DNA of 64,000 bases from assembly GCF_003116135.1 (NCBI RefSeq), contig NZ_PDOA01000007.1, positions 62,001 to 126,000 of the forward strand, given 5' to 3'. How positions within the stretch are numbered: position 1 is the first letter of the stretch; each line of letters begins with the position of its first letter. Below are positions 46,396 through 55,162 of this stretch, piece after piece. The notes under the pieces are model-generated. The model worked only from the letters and a program-made list of their open reading frames with translations, made no database searches and was not told where the DNA came from. The translations under genes and the position numbers were made by a program. Source of the DNA: Teichococcus aestuarii. GTDB taxonomy: Bacteria; Pseudomonadota; Alphaproteobacteria; Acetobacterales; Acetobacteraceae.

Positions 46396-48221
46396 AGCGC
46401 CTTCCCGAAGGTCATGACGAATTCCGCGCCTTCCGCGCCCTCCGGGCGTTCCGGCGCCTCCAGCGTGCCGCCGAGATCGGCCACGATGTCGCGGCAGATC
46501 ACCAGCCCCAGGCCGAGACCGGCGGATTTGGTGGTGGTGAAGGGCATGAACAATGAGCGGCGCACCACGGGGGCGAGGCCGGGGCCGTTATCGGCCACCC
46601 GCAGCGTGGCGCCGCCCTCCGGCGCGGCGGCGGCGCTGATGCGGATGCGGCCATCGGCGCGGCCCTGCAACGCCTCGATGGCGTTCTGGACGAGGTTCAC
46701 CAGCACCTGCTCCAGCCGCACCCGCTCGGCGCGGAGCCGGGGCTCGCCCTCCACCGACACCTCCACCGCGACGCCGTGCTGCCGCAGCCGGTGGCCGACC
46801 AGCAGCAGCGCCCCCTCGATGGCGGCGCGCAGGGCCACCGGCTCGCTCTCGCCGCCACCCTTGCGGGCGAAGCCGCGCAGCCCCTCGGTGATGGTGCCGA
46901 TCCGCCCTGTCAGCCCGGCGATCGTCTCCACCGCGCGCCCGGCCGTGGCCGCGTCGCCGCGCCCCAGCAGCTTCAGCGCGTTGTCGGCGAAGGTGCGGAT
47001 GGCGGCCAGCGGCTGGTTGATCTCATGCGCCACGCTGGCGGTGATCTGGCCGAGGATGGCCAGGCGGTTGGCCTGGGCCAGCTCGTCGCGCAGCCCGTGC
47101 AGCGTGGCCTCGGCGCGCTGGCGTTCCACCGCCTCGGCGCGCAGCCTTGCATTGGCGGTGCGCAGCTCGGCGGTGCGGAGGCTCACCTGCTCCTCCAGCT
47201 CCTGCCGGCGGGCGGCGTCGCGCGCCAGGTCGCGGCGCAGCCGGCCGCGCCGCCGCAGCGCCAGCGCCATGCCCGCCAGCCCCGCCCCGCCCAGCAGCAG
47301 CGCGCCCAGCCGGGCCGCCAGCCGGGCCGGCTCCAGCACCGGGCGCACCGGGGCCAGCAGGGTGAGTGTCCAGCCGGTGCCGGGCACGGGGCGGGTGACG
47401 GGCAGGGCCGGGCTGTCCTCCGGCCGGGCGCCGGGCGGCAGGCGGCGCAGCGTGGCATCGCCGGCCAGCGGCGCGAGGCGGAGGTCGCCGAGCGGCGCAT
47501 TGCCGAATTGCAGGCTCTCGCGGATCGCCTCGCGCTCCGGCCCCGCCAGCGGCCGGGTGGCCAGGAAGTGCCAGGCCGGCACGCTGGTGACGGTGACGAT
47601 GCCGCGCGGGTCCGTGGCCAGGACGGGACCGGGCAGCCGGCGCCAGGCTTCCTCCACCGCCTCGAACTCCGCCTTGACGACGATGACGCCGACCGGCCCG
47701 TCCCGCCCGTCCAGCCGCCGCGCCAGGTAGAGGCCGGGGCGGTTGCTGACGGTGCCGAGGGCGAAGTGCTCCGCCGCGCCCTCGCGCAGCGCATCGCGGA
47801 AATAGGGGCGGAAGGCATAGTCGCTGCCGACGAAGCTGGTGCCGGTGCGCCAGTTGCTGGCGGCCAGCGCCACGCCGGTGCGGTCCAGCGCGTAGATCAC
47901 GGCGGTGCGGGTGCCCTGGGCCAGCGCCTCCAGCTTGGCGTTCAGCGCCTCCAGCCGCGCCGGGCTGGGGGCGGCGAGCGCCTCCCGCAGGTCGGGGTCC
48001 TGCGCCAGGATGAGGGGCAGGCTGCGCTGCTTCTCGATCTCGGCCTGCAGCACGGCGCCGCGCAGCTCGGCGGCGGCGCCGGCCGAGGCGGCGAGGTCGG
48101 CCAGCACCCAGCGCCGCGCCAGATGGTCGGCGCCACGGTCGAGCGCGAGCAGCACGGCCAGGGCCGCGACAACCTGGAACAGGCTCCGCCATAGGCGGGC
48201 CGCGCCGGGCGCGGCGCTCAT
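46392..48221 (-). CDS. dctB: C4-dicarboxylate sensor histidine kinase (DctB)
   Basis: A 609-residue kinase. A membrane segment lies at about residues 14-30, then a periplasmic double-PAS/Cache sensor of about 260 residues ('[14 protein letters not shown]' and '[13 protein letters not shown]' are typical of DctB), and a second membrane segment near 295-315. The H-box is '[19 protein letters not shown]' near residue 395, the N-box '[10 protein letters not shown]', with '[10 protein letters not shown]' and '[12 protein letters not shown]' as the ATP lid. It senses C4-dicarboxylates, normally together with DctA, and phosphorylates DctD. It is divergent from dctA, 272 bp apart. Confidence 0.92.
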
Positions 48222-48240
48222 GCCGGATGCCCGTCAGGCC

Positions 48241-48256
48241 GGGCGGAAAACCGCAC
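48241..48256. promoter_or_regulatory. putative DctD enhancer site 1
   Basis: GGGCGGAAAACCGCAC, an inverted repeat with arms GCGG and CCGC around AAAA. It is closely similar to site 2, whose centre is 32 bp away, about three helical turns. It lies in the dctB-dctA divergent region, about 150 bp upstream of the predicted dctA transcript start. Confidence 0.65.
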
Positions 48257-48272
48257 AACGCCTCTGGAAGCT

Positions 48273-48288
48273 GTGCGGAAATCCGCAC
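48273..48288. promoter_or_regulatory. putative DctD enhancer site 2
   Basis: GTGCGGAAATCCGCAC, with seven-base arms GTGCGGA and TCCGCAC around AA. It shares its core GCGGAAA-CCGCAC with site 1. Position and spacing fit an NtrC-class activator that loops to the sigma-54 promoter about 100 bp downstream. Confidence 0.7.
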
Positions 48289-48374
48289 GATCAGCGCCGG
48301 CGTGCCGGCCACGCCGCCGCACAAACATGTATAAGATCAAGGAGTAAGCCAGAGCGGCCGGACCCTGCCCGCTC

Positions 48375-48390
48375 TGGCACCCCCCTTGCC
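48375..48390 (+). promoter_or_regulatory. sigma-54 (-24/-12) promoter of dctA
   Basis: TGGCAC, five bases, TTGCC: the GG and GC dinucleotides have the obligatory 10-bp spacing and the consensus TGGCAC-N5-TTGC is met exactly. It is about 105 bp upstream of the dctA start. Together with the two dyads and DctD this gives a complete regulatory circuit. Confidence 0.88.
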
Positions 48391-48493
48391 ATGGGGGTTC
48401 CGAGCACCGCCCTCGCGGCGGTCCACACCACGGAACGACACCGCCGGCGCGGCGGCACGGCCACGCCGGAACTTCAGGCAGGGGGGGATATCC

Positions 48494-49834
48494 ATGGCCT
48501 ATGCACCCATCCAAGCGGCGACCGCGCCCGGCGCGCCGCGCAAATTCTACCAGCACCTGTATGTGCAGGTTCTCTTCGCCATCGCCGTCGGCATCCTGCT
48601 CGGGCACTTCTATCCGCAGACCGGCGCGGACATGAAGCCGCTGGGCGACGCCTTCATCAAGCTCGTGAAGATGGTCATCGCGCCCGTCATCTTCCTCACC
48701 GTGGTCACCGGCATCGCCGGGGTGCGCGACATCGGCAAGGTCGGCCGCGTCGCCGGCAAGGCGATGCTCTACTTCCTGGTCTTCTCCACCCTGGCGCTGA
48801 TCGTCGGGCTGATCGTGGCCAACATCGTGCAGCCCGGCGCCGGGCTGAACGTGGACCCCGCCACGCTCGACCCCAAGGCCGTCTCCGGCTACGCCGCCAA
48901 GGCGCACGAGACGACGCTGGTCGGCTTCCTGACCAACATCATCCCCGCCTCGCCGGTAGCCGCCTTCGTCTCGGGCGACATTCTGCAGGTGCTGTTCTTC
49001 TCGGTGCTGTTCGGCATCGCCCTCGCCTCGGTGGGCGACAAGGCGGAGCCGGTCATGGCCGTGCTGCACTCCGCCTCGGCCGGCATGTTCAAGCTGGTGG
49101 CCATCCTGATGAAGGCCGCGCCGATCGGCGCCTTCGGCGCCATGGCCTTCACCATCGGCCGCTACGGCATCGGCTCCATTGCCAGCCTGGCGCTGCTGAT
49201 CGCCACCTTCTACCTCACGGCGCTGATTTTCGTGCTGGTCGTGCTGGGGGCGGTCGCCCGCTACAACGGCTTCTCGATCCTGGCGCTGATCCGCTACATC
49301 AAGGAGGAACTGCTGCTGGTGCTCGGCACCTCCTCCTCCGAGGCGGCGCTGCCGACGCTGATGGAGAAGATGGAGCGCGCCGGCTGCCGCAAGTCGGTGG
49401 TGGGGCTCGTGGTGCCCACCGGCTACAGCTTCAACCTGGACGGCACCAACATCTACATGACCATGGCGGCGCTGTTCATCGCTCAGGCCACGGGCATCGA
49501 GCTGAGCCTGTGGGACCAGGTGCTGCTGCTGCTGGTGGCCATGCTCTCCTCGAAGGGCGCGGCGGGCATCACCGGCGCGGGCTTCATCACCCTGGCCGCC
49601 ACCCTCTCGGTGGTGCCGGCGGTGCCGGTGGCCGGCATGGCGCTGATCCTCGGCATCGACCGCTTCATGTCCGAGTGCCGGGCGCTGACCAACCTGGTGG
49701 GCAATGCGGTGGCCTGCATCGTCGTCGCCCGCTGGGAAGGCGAGCTGGACCAGAAGCAGCTGCGCCTGGCGCTCAGCGGCAAGGCGCTGCCGGAGGCGCC
49801 GGAGGCCATCGGGCTGGCGCAGCCGGCCGAGTGA
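48494..49834 (+). CDS. dctA: C4-dicarboxylate:cation symporter (DctA)
   Basis: A 446-residue transporter of the glutamate/dicarboxylate symporter family, normal length. It imports succinate, fumarate and malate. Motifs: '[19 protein letters not shown]' (first helix), '[17 protein letters not shown]' (the re-entrant hairpin HP1 serine-rich motif), '[20 protein letters not shown]' (helix 7 NMDGT-type cation site, here NLDGT) and 'GRITA'-like HP2 region '[17 protein letters not shown]'. The ATG at 48494 follows 'CAGGGGGGGATATCC'. Transcription is from the sigma-54 promoter, and a strong terminator follows at 49882. Confidence 0.94.
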   Translation: MAYAPIQAATAPGAPRKFYQHLYVQVLFAIAVGILLGHFYPQTGADMKPLGDAFIKLVKMVIAPVIFLTVVTGIAGVRDIGKVGRVAGKAMLYFLVFSTLALIVGLIVANIVQPGAGLNVDPATLDPKAVSGYAAKAHETTLVGFLTNIIPASPVAAFVSGDILQVLFFSVLFGIALASVGDKAEPVMAVLHSASAGMFKLVAILMKAAPIGAFGAMAFTIGRYGIGSIASLALLIATFYLTALIFVLVVLGAVARYNGFSILALIRYIKEELLLVLGTSSSEAALPTLMEKMERAGCRKSVVGLVVPTGYSFNLDGTNIYMTMAALFIAQATGIELSLWDQVLLLLVAMLSSKGAAGITGAGFITLAATLSVVPAVPVAGMALILGIDRFMSECRALTNLVGNAVACIVVARWEGELDQKQLRLALSGKALPEAPEAIGLAQPAE

Positions 49835-49881
49835 CGCGCCGCGCGCGCCGGGGCGACCAGCCCCGGACCGCGCCGGAGGCC

Positions 49882-49915
49882 GGCCGGGGGAGCATCCGCT
49901 TCCCCGGCCTTTTTT
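49882..49915 (+). terminator. rho-independent terminator after dctA
   Basis: Stem GGCCGGGG (49882-49889) with CCCCGGCC (49902-49909), extended by a G-T and an A-T pair, followed by six T. It is 48 bp after the dctA stop and well formed. Confidence 0.85.
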
Positions 49916-50032
49916 GCGCCGCTGCCCGGCGGCCCCGCCGCTTGTGGCCGGCCCGCGGCCGCCGCAACATGCCGGCCCGCCACGGCCTGCCCGCCGTGGC
50001 CTGCCCGCCGGATTGCCAAGGGAGTTCCACCC

Positions 50033-50866
50033 GTGCCGGAGACCACCGCGACGGACCTGCCCCGGCAGGCCGCCGCCGCCCTGGAACGGCTGCGCCTCGC
50101 CACGCCGCTGGTCCACAACATCACCAATGTCGTCGTCGCCAATGTCACGGCCAATGCCCTGCTGGCGGTGGGCGCCTCGCCGGCCATGGTGCAGGCGGAG
50201 GAGGAGGTGGCCGATTTCGCCCCCCACGCCGCCGCGCTGGTGGTGAATATCGGCACCCTCACCGCGCCGCAGCTGCGGGCCATGCGCCGCGCCGTCCCGG
50301 CGGCGCGGGCGGCGGGCGTGCCGTGGGTCCTCGACCCCGTGGCGGCCGGCGCCACCCCGTTCCGGCTGGCGGCGGCGCAGGAGATGGCGGCGCTGCGCCC
50401 CGCCGTGCTGCGCGGCAACGCCTCCGAGATCCTGGCCGTGGCCGGCGAGGCCGGCCTCGCCTCCCGCGGCGTCGACAGCGCGCATCCCACGGCGATGGCG
50501 CACGCGGCGGCGGCGCGGCTGGCGCGCGCGCTCGGCATCACGGTCGCCGTCACCGGGGCGGTGGATCATGTCACCGACGGGGAGAGGGCCGTCGCGGTGG
50601 CCAATGGCCACCCATTGCTCACCCGCGTCACCGGCATGGGCTGCACCGCGACGGCGCTGATCGGCGCCTTCCTGGGCGCCGGGCTGCCGGGGATGGCGGC
50701 GGCGGTGGCCGGGCTGGCCACGCTGGGCGTGGCGGCCGAGCGGGCGGCGGGGCAGGCGTGTGGCCCCGGCAGCTTCCAGGTCGCGCTGCTCGACGCGCTG
50801 CATGCGCTGGAGGCACCGGCCCTGGCCGCCTCCGCCCGCCTGGCCCCGGCGCCCGCCGGAGGCTGA
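50033..50866 (+). CDS. thiM: hydroxyethylthiazole kinase
   Basis: A 277-residue ribokinase-like fold enzyme. It phosphorylates 4-methyl-5-(2-hydroxyethyl)thiazole in thiamine salvage. Diagnostic blocks: 'TPLVHNITNVVVANVTANAL', 'NIGTLT', 'VPWVLDPVAAGATPFR', 'RGNASEILAVAG', and 'TRVTGMGCTATALIGAF' with the catalytic Cys. GTG at 50033 is used, with AAGGGAG 8-14 bases upstream. No thiE or thiD is adjacent, and no thi-box is recognisable upstream. Salvage would then depend on partners elsewhere. Confidence 0.93.
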   Translation: MPETTATDLPRQAAAALERLRLATPLVHNITNVVVANVTANALLAVGASPAMVQAEEEVADFAPHAAALVVNIGTLTAPQLRAMRRAVPAARAAGVPWVLDPVAAGATPFRLAAAQEMAALRPAVLRGNASEILAVAGEAGLASRGVDSAHPTAMAHAAAARLARALGITVAVTGAVDHVTDGERAVAVANGHPLLTRVTGMGCTATALIGAFLGAGLPGMAAAVAGLATLGVAAERAAGQACGPGSFQVALLDALHALEAPALAASARLAPAPAGG

Positions 50867-50894
50867 CCAGGGGGCGGCGCGGCGGCGCCTTGCC

Positions 50895-51257
50895 TCAGCC
50901 CGGGCGGCCCACCAGGGCGATCACCGCCTCGATCACCTCGCCGATGATGAAGGGCTTCTCGAAGATGCGGGCGAACAAATGTCCGCTCTCGCGGGCGAGG
51001 TCGGCATGCGCGCCGCTCATCAGGATGATCGGCATGCCGGTGCCAAGGCGGCCCCGGATCGCCTGGGCGAACTCCACGCCGTTCATGACCGGCATCATGT
51101 AGTCGGTGATGACGAGATCGGGGCGCTCGCGGTCCAGCACGTCCAGCCCCTTCCTGCCGTTGCTGGCACGGACCACCATGAACCCTTCATCCTCCAGGGC
51201 GAAGGCGAGCACGTCCGTGATGAGGAACTCGTCGTCCGCGACCAAGATCGTTGTCAT
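50895..51257 (-). CDS. single-domain response regulator (CheY-like)
   Basis: A 120-residue receiver without an output domain. The acidic pair is in 'LVADDEFLI', the phospho-acceptor is D52 in 'LVITDYMMP', Ser in 'ILMSGAHAD' and Lys in 'FEKPFIIGE'. It lies 30 bp downstream of the KaiC-like gene, in the same direction, so the two are probably an operon. Such receivers commonly act as phosphate sinks or bind a partner. No kinase is adjacent; the HWE kinase at 17862 is an orphan in this window, but a link is only speculation. Confidence 0.87.
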   Translation of the reverse strand: MTTILVADDEFLITDVLAFALEDEGFMVVRASNGRKGLDVLDRERPDLVITDYMMPVMNGVEFAQAIRGRLGTGMPIILMSGAHADLARESGHLFARIFEKPFIIGEVIEAVIALVGRPG

Positions 51258-51287
51258 GATGTGGTACCGCTCTGAACGCTCGCGCGG

Positions 51288-52727
51288 TCAGCTCCCCTTC
51301 TTCGTAGGGGAGCCGGAAAGCACCATGGACATCTTCTCGAAGCTCGGCTTGAGGAGGATGCCATCGCTGGTGATGGTGACGTCGCGCAGGGAGGGGTCGT
51401 AGTCGCTGTCGCGCACCTTCAGGATGGTCAGCACCCGCCTCACATCCGCTTCCACCTCGACGAAACGGAGCATCAGCAGATTGTCCATGAGGCTGGAGAG
51501 TTCCGGCGCCGGCGCATTGATCTCCGCTCCGAACAGGCCGCGCATCTCCCATGTGGACACGGTGGTGACGCCGCGTTCGCGCAACTCGTTGGTCAGGGCC
51601 GTGTAGAAGTCGATCAGCCGGTCCGGGCGGGCGGCGGCGCGGGCCATGCCGCTCAGGCTGTCGATCATCACGCGCCGCACCTTGCGCCGTTCGACGGCCC
51701 CGAGCAGCTGATGGCCCAGCCGGTCCAGGGACCGCTGCGAGGCAGGCTGCCAGATGATCTCGACCGCGCCGGAGGCGACCAGGCCGCGCAGGTCGATGCC
51801 CAGGTTGGCGGCCTTCAGGCAGAGGCGCTCCGGCGTCTCGTAGAAGCCGAACAGCAGCCCCGGCTCCTCCGGCGTGCAGCGTGACAGGAAATGCAGGCCG
51901 AGCGAGGTCTTGCCGCTGCCCGAAGGCCCCAGCACCAGGGTGATGGAGGCAGGCGGCAGGCCGCCGCCCAGCATCTCGTCCATCACCGGGATGCCGCTGC
52001 TCTCCCGCGCCACGCTCACCGGCTCCTGCGAGGCGATCTGCCCCCAGACGGTCTCCAGCCTGGGATATACCACGACGCCCTGGCTGTTGATCTCGAACTC
52101 GTGCAGGCCGGCAAGGGCGCCGCTGCCGCGGGTCTTGCGCAGGTGGATGCGGCGCAGGGAGCGGCTGCCGACCAGCTCCTCCCCCAGCTCGATCACCCCG
52201 TCCACCATGGTGTGCTCCGGGCTGCCATCATCCAGCCGGGCGCTGGTGAGGAACAGCACGGTGCAGCCGGCGAAGGCGGCATGGCCCTGCAGCTCCGCGA
52301 TGAAGCGCTTGGTGTCGAGCTGCGTCTCGGCGCGGGAACGGGCGTTGAGCACCCCGTCCACCACCATCACCGAGGCCTTCTGCCGGCTGATCTCGCGCCG
52401 CAGCAGCTTGACCACCTCGTCCAGCCCCTCATTCTCCAGCGTGTCGAAGGCGCTGACGAACTGCATCTCCGCGCCCACCCGGTCCCGCCGGAAGAAGCTC
52501 AGCGTCGACAGGAACTGGAACAGCCGCTCATGCGTCTCGGAGAGCAGGGTGGCGAACAGGACGCGCCCGCCGCGGCTGGCGTGGTGGAAGGCGATCTGGC
52601 TGGCGAAGATGGTCTTCCCGGAGCCGGGACGCCCCTGGATGATATAGGATGAGCCGGCGACCAGCCCGCCCTTCAGCAGGATATCGAGGCCGGCGATCCC
52701 ACTTTCGATCCGGGGAAGTTGTTCCAT
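51288..52727 (-). CDS. KaiC-like double RecA-domain ATPase
   Basis: A 479-residue protein with two KaiC/RAD55-type domains. The first Walker A is 'GRPGSGKT' (about residues 32-39) with 'SETHERLFQFL', and Walker B in 'VMVVDGVL'. The second Walker A is 'GPSGSGKT' (about 266-273) with 'YETPERL' and 'RVMIDSLSG'. Architecture and length match KaiC and the bacterial circadian-clock-like KaiC homologues. No KaiA or KaiB is in the window. A CheY-like receiver follows within 30 bp. Non-cyanobacterial KaiC homologues have been tied to stress adaptation; that role is an inference here, supported by the neighbouring stress genes. Confidence 0.87.
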   Translation of the reverse strand: MEQLPRIESGIAGLDILLKGGLVAGSSYIIQGRPGSGKTIFASQIAFHHASRGGRVLFATLLSETHERLFQFLSTLSFFRRDRVGAEMQFVSAFDTLENEGLDEVVKLLRREISRQKASVMVVDGVLNARSRAETQLDTKRFIAELQGHAAFAGCTVLFLTSARLDDGSPEHTMVDGVIELGEELVGSRSLRRIHLRKTRGSGALAGLHEFEINSQGVVVYPRLETVWGQIASQEPVSVARESSGIPVMDEMLGGGLPPASITLVLGPSGSGKTSLGLHFLSRCTPEEPGLLFGFYETPERLCLKAANLGIDLRGLVASGAVEIIWQPASQRSLDRLGHQLLGAVERRKVRRVMIDSLSGMARAAARPDRLIDFYTALTNELRERGVTTVSTWEMRGLFGAEINAPAPELSSLMDNLLMLRFVEVEADVRRVLTILKVRDSDYDPSLRDVTITSDGILLKPSFEKMSMVLSGSPTKKGS

Positions 52728-53074
52728 GGGGTTCGCCTTGCTGAGAGTCCGGAGGGCGGATCATTCGCGAAACGGATGGGATATGATCCTCTGGAACCGC
52801 CCGGGCGCGACCACGGCCCGGTCCTCTGGACCATGCCCGGCCAGTGCGGTGATGCTCCGTCCCTTCAACGGACATTCGCGCGTGACGTCAAGACCACGCT
52901 TCTGGCTCTCGCCCTGGGAAAAAGCGGCCGCGGCGGGCTGCGTGGCCCGCCGCGGCAGGCCGGCACGGAGGAAAGCGCCCGTGCCGGTTCCCGAACTGTT
53001 TACAAACGGTGGGCGCTGCCGGGCGCGCGGCCCGCAGGCGGAGCCGCCACATGGCTGCCGCCCACGGCCAGCCT
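52728..53074. other. 347-bp intergenic region with two hairpins, no gene seen
   Basis: It lies between the KaiC-like gene start and the DUF892 gene end, both minus strand. It contains the terminator hairpin at 52919-52956 and, 3 bp further right, a second perfect 9-bp stem (52960-52968 with 52979-52987, loop of 10). The left third should hold the promoter of the kaiC-like operon, but I cannot identify its elements. I find no convincing coding frame. Confidence 0.6.
52919..52956 (-). terminator. rho-independent terminator after the DUF892 gene
   Basis: A perfect 12-bp stem, GCCGCGGCGGGC (52927-52938) with its complement at 52945-52956, loop TGCGTG. On the minus strand it is followed by CGC and five T. 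It stands about 120 bp beyond the DUF892 stop. Confidence 0.75.
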
Positions 53075-53581
53075 TCAGGCCGCCTGCTTCACCGCCAGCG
53101 GGTTGATGGCGGAATTCGCCATCTCGTTCAGCAGGCTGTCGGTCTCCTTCTCCTCCGCCAGCGTCGCCTCGATCAGCCCCAGCACCTCCTTGTCGCCGCG
53201 GGCCTTGGCCCAGGCCAGCAACGTGCCGTAGCGCGCCATCTCGTAGTGCTCCACCGCCTGGGCGGAGGCGATCAGCCCCGCATCCAGCACCGGGCCGGGC
53301 CCCTGCGCGCTCTCGATCAGCTCCTCGCATTCCTCGACCAGGCCGTTGATGGCCTCGCAGGTCACGCCCTGGGCGCGCTTGCCGAGCGCCTCGAAGACCT
53401 GCTGCAGGCGCTCGATCTGGCCCTGGGTCTGCTCGCGGTGCTTGAGGAAGGCGGCCTTCAGCGCCTCGTCCTGGGCGACTTTCGCCATCTTCGGCAGCGC
53501 CTTCAGGATCTGCCGTTCAGCGTAGTAGACATCCTTCAGCGTGTGCAGGAAGAGGTCGTCCAACGTCTTGATAGTGGCCAT
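53075..53581 (-). CDS. YciE/YciF-like ferritin-like protein (DUF892)
   Basis: A 168-residue helical protein. 'LKDVYYAERQILKALPKMAK' near the N-terminus and 'QAVEHYEMARYGTLLAWAKA' are DUF892 hallmarks; the Glu and His residues there form the ferritin-like metal site. Relatives (YciE, YciF) are induced by osmotic and general stress, with no proven reaction. The start at 53581 follows CAGGAG. A GGAAC-N18-GTT promoter lies 63-88 bp upstream, which predicts control by an EcfG-type general stress sigma factor. Confidence 0.9.
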   Translation of the reverse strand: MATIKTLDDLFLHTLKDVYYAERQILKALPKMAKVAQDEALKAAFLKHREQTQGQIERLQQVFEALGKRAQGVTCEAINGLVEECEELIESAQGPGPVLDAGLIASAQAVEHYEMARYGTLLAWAKARGDKEVLGLIEATLAEEKETDSLLNEMANSAINPLAVKQAA

Positions 53582-53643
53582 GTCTGATCTCCTGATTGAC
53601 GCCGCGCCCGTGGCGGGGCGCAGCGCGATGTCGCCAGGGCCAG

Positions 53644-53669
53644 AACATCCGGGCGGGGGGCAAGGTTCC
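53644..53669 (-). promoter_or_regulatory. EcfG-type (general stress) promoter of the DUF892 gene
   Basis: On the minus strand GGAAC (53669-53665) is followed after exactly 18 bases by GTT (53646-53644). This is the core pattern reported for alphaproteobacterial sigma-EcfG promoters. The gene it precedes belongs to a stress-induced family, and the same pattern occurs at 55756-55781. Confidence 0.65.
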
Positions 53670-53739
53670 CGCCTTCGTGCAACCTCATCCCCCGTTCAGG
53701 GCTTGCAACGAGAGGTTCATAACAAAGGAGGCCCGCTCC

Positions 53740-53922
53740 ATGGCCGACACATCAGGATATCGCTCGGTGCGCCCGCACAATGTCGGCCCGCACGACGTGC
53801 AGAAGGATGAGAAAACCGAGGCGACGACGCGGCGGCAGCCGGAGAAGGCCTACAACACCGAGGTCGCGGAACAGGCCGCCATCACCGGTGCCAACCGGCC
53901 GGAGCAGTCCAAGAAGGACTGA
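53740..53922 (+). CDS. small charged hypothetical protein (60 residues)
   Basis: A 60-residue, highly hydrophilic product: Lys, Glu, Arg, Gln and Asn dominate ('DVQKDEKTEATTRRQPEKAY') and no hydrophobic core is visible, so it may be disordered. A strong ribosome site, AAAGGAGG, stands eight bases before the ATG, which is the main argument that it is real. It is divergent from the DUF892 gene across 158 bp. I do not recognise the family. Confidence 0.65.
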   Translation: MADTSGYRSVRPHNVGPHDVQKDEKTEATTRRQPEKAYNTEVAEQAAITGANRPEQSKKD

Positions 53923-54047
53923 GCCGCGCGGTCTGGTTCGTTTCCCCCGCACCGCCCGCCGCGCCCGGCAGGGGGGGCGGGCAAGGTTGCGCCGCGGCGC
54001 GCTTGTGTCCAAGCTCGCCGCAGAACAACCTGGAGGAAACGAACTTG

Positions 54048-55022
54048 GTGCGACACCTGCTGGGCCGCCGCGGCCTGCTGGCGGCCCCGGCCCTGCTTCT
54101 GGCCCGGCCGGGCCTTGCGCAGCCATCCTGGCCGACACGGGCAATCTCGATCGTCACCGGCTACGCCCCCGGCGGCCTGACCGACGTGACCACCCGCGCT
54201 ATCGCACAGCGCATGGAGCGCGACCTGGGGCAGCCCATCGTGGTCGAGAACCGGGTCGGGGGAGCGACCTCGGTGGCTTCCACCCATGTCGCCCAGGCCG
54301 CGCCCGACGGGTACACCCTGCTGATGGGCGCATCCTCCCTGGCCATCAACCCGGCCCTGCAGCCTGACCTGACGCCGCGCGAGCCGATGCGGGAGCTGCT
54401 GCCGCTCGGCCTTGCCTACCGCACCGCCTTTGTCCTGCACGTGCATCCCAGCCTGCCCGTGAAGTCGGTGCCGGAGCTGATCGCCTATGCGAAGGCCAAT
54501 CCCGGCAAGCTGAACTTCGGCAGCAGCGGCACGGGCGCGGTCAACCACCTGGCGCTGGAACTGCTCCGGCAGCAGGCGGGCATCGACGTGCTGCACGTGC
54601 CCTATCGTGGCGGCGTGCCGGCGCTGACCGACCTGCGGACCAACCGGATCCAAGCGATGTTCCAGGCGGCGCTGGAGGCCCTGCCGGTGGTGCAGGAAGG
54701 CATCACCCGCGCCATCGCCGTCAGCAGCAAGGAGAGGATGCCGCTCTTCCCCGACGTGCCGCCGGTGGCCGACACCCTACCGGGCTTCGAGGCGGTGTTC
54801 TGGCAGGGGCTGTTCGCGCCGCGCGGCCTGCCGGCGCCGATCGCGCAGCGCCTGACCGAAACGCTGCGCAACGCCACGGAGGACCAGGACCTGCGCGCCC
54901 GCATGGCGGCACAGGGTGTCGCCATCGAAACCGGGGATGGCGAGGCCATGCGCCGCATCCTGGCCGAGGACACCAGGCTGTGGGGAGAGCTGATACGGCG
55001 CGGCAACATCCGCCCGGAATAA
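54048..55022 (+). CDS. Bug/TctC family tripartite tricarboxylate transporter binding protein
   Basis: A 324-residue periplasmic binding protein of the Bug family. Signal: 'HLLGRRGLLAAPALLLARPG', paired Arg, cleavage near 'GLAQ'. Family blocks: 'VTGYAPGGLTDVTTRAIAQR', 'VVENRVGGATSVASTHVAQA', 'NFGSSGTGAVNHLALELL' and 'VPYRGGVPALTDL'. GTG at 54048 is used; a TTG one codon before is equally spaced from GGAGGA. No TctA or TctB is adjacent, which is common: Bug proteins are often orphans and may serve as sensors. The ligand is unknown. Confidence 0.87.
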   Translation: MRHLLGRRGLLAAPALLLARPGLAQPSWPTRAISIVTGYAPGGLTDVTTRAIAQRMERDLGQPIVVENRVGGATSVASTHVAQAAPDGYTLLMGASSLAINPALQPDLTPREPMRELLPLGLAYRTAFVLHVHPSLPVKSVPELIAYAKANPGKLNFGSSGTGAVNHLALELLRQQAGIDVLHVPYRGGVPALTDLRTNRIQAMFQAALEALPVVQEGITRAIAVSSKERMPLFPDVPPVADTLPGFEAVFWQGLFAPRGLPAPIAQRLTETLRNATEDQDLRARMAAQGVAIETGDGEAMRRILAEDTRLWGELIRRGNIRPE

Positions 55023-55162
55023 CGCCGTTCAGCCTGCCTTCCGGTGCAACCGGTGCAACCCGCCGGCCTCCCGGAGCTTCTTGACCCATCGGGCCGATCC
55101 GGCGCGGCAGGGAAAGCCTGCCGCGCGGCGGCCAAAACCCGAGCGGAACAGGGCGCAGCGCC

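Noticed and set aside
49916-50032. TPP riboswitch upstream of thiM
   Set aside because: I searched by eye for the conserved thi-box segments (CTGAGA and the distal conserved stem) and found none in this GC-rich leader.
47905-51102. A 1065-codon open frame on the plus strand across dctA and thiM
   Set aside because: It is out of frame with dctA and thiM, which have strong family motifs. Composition is Arg/Gly/Ala/His-rich without any domain.
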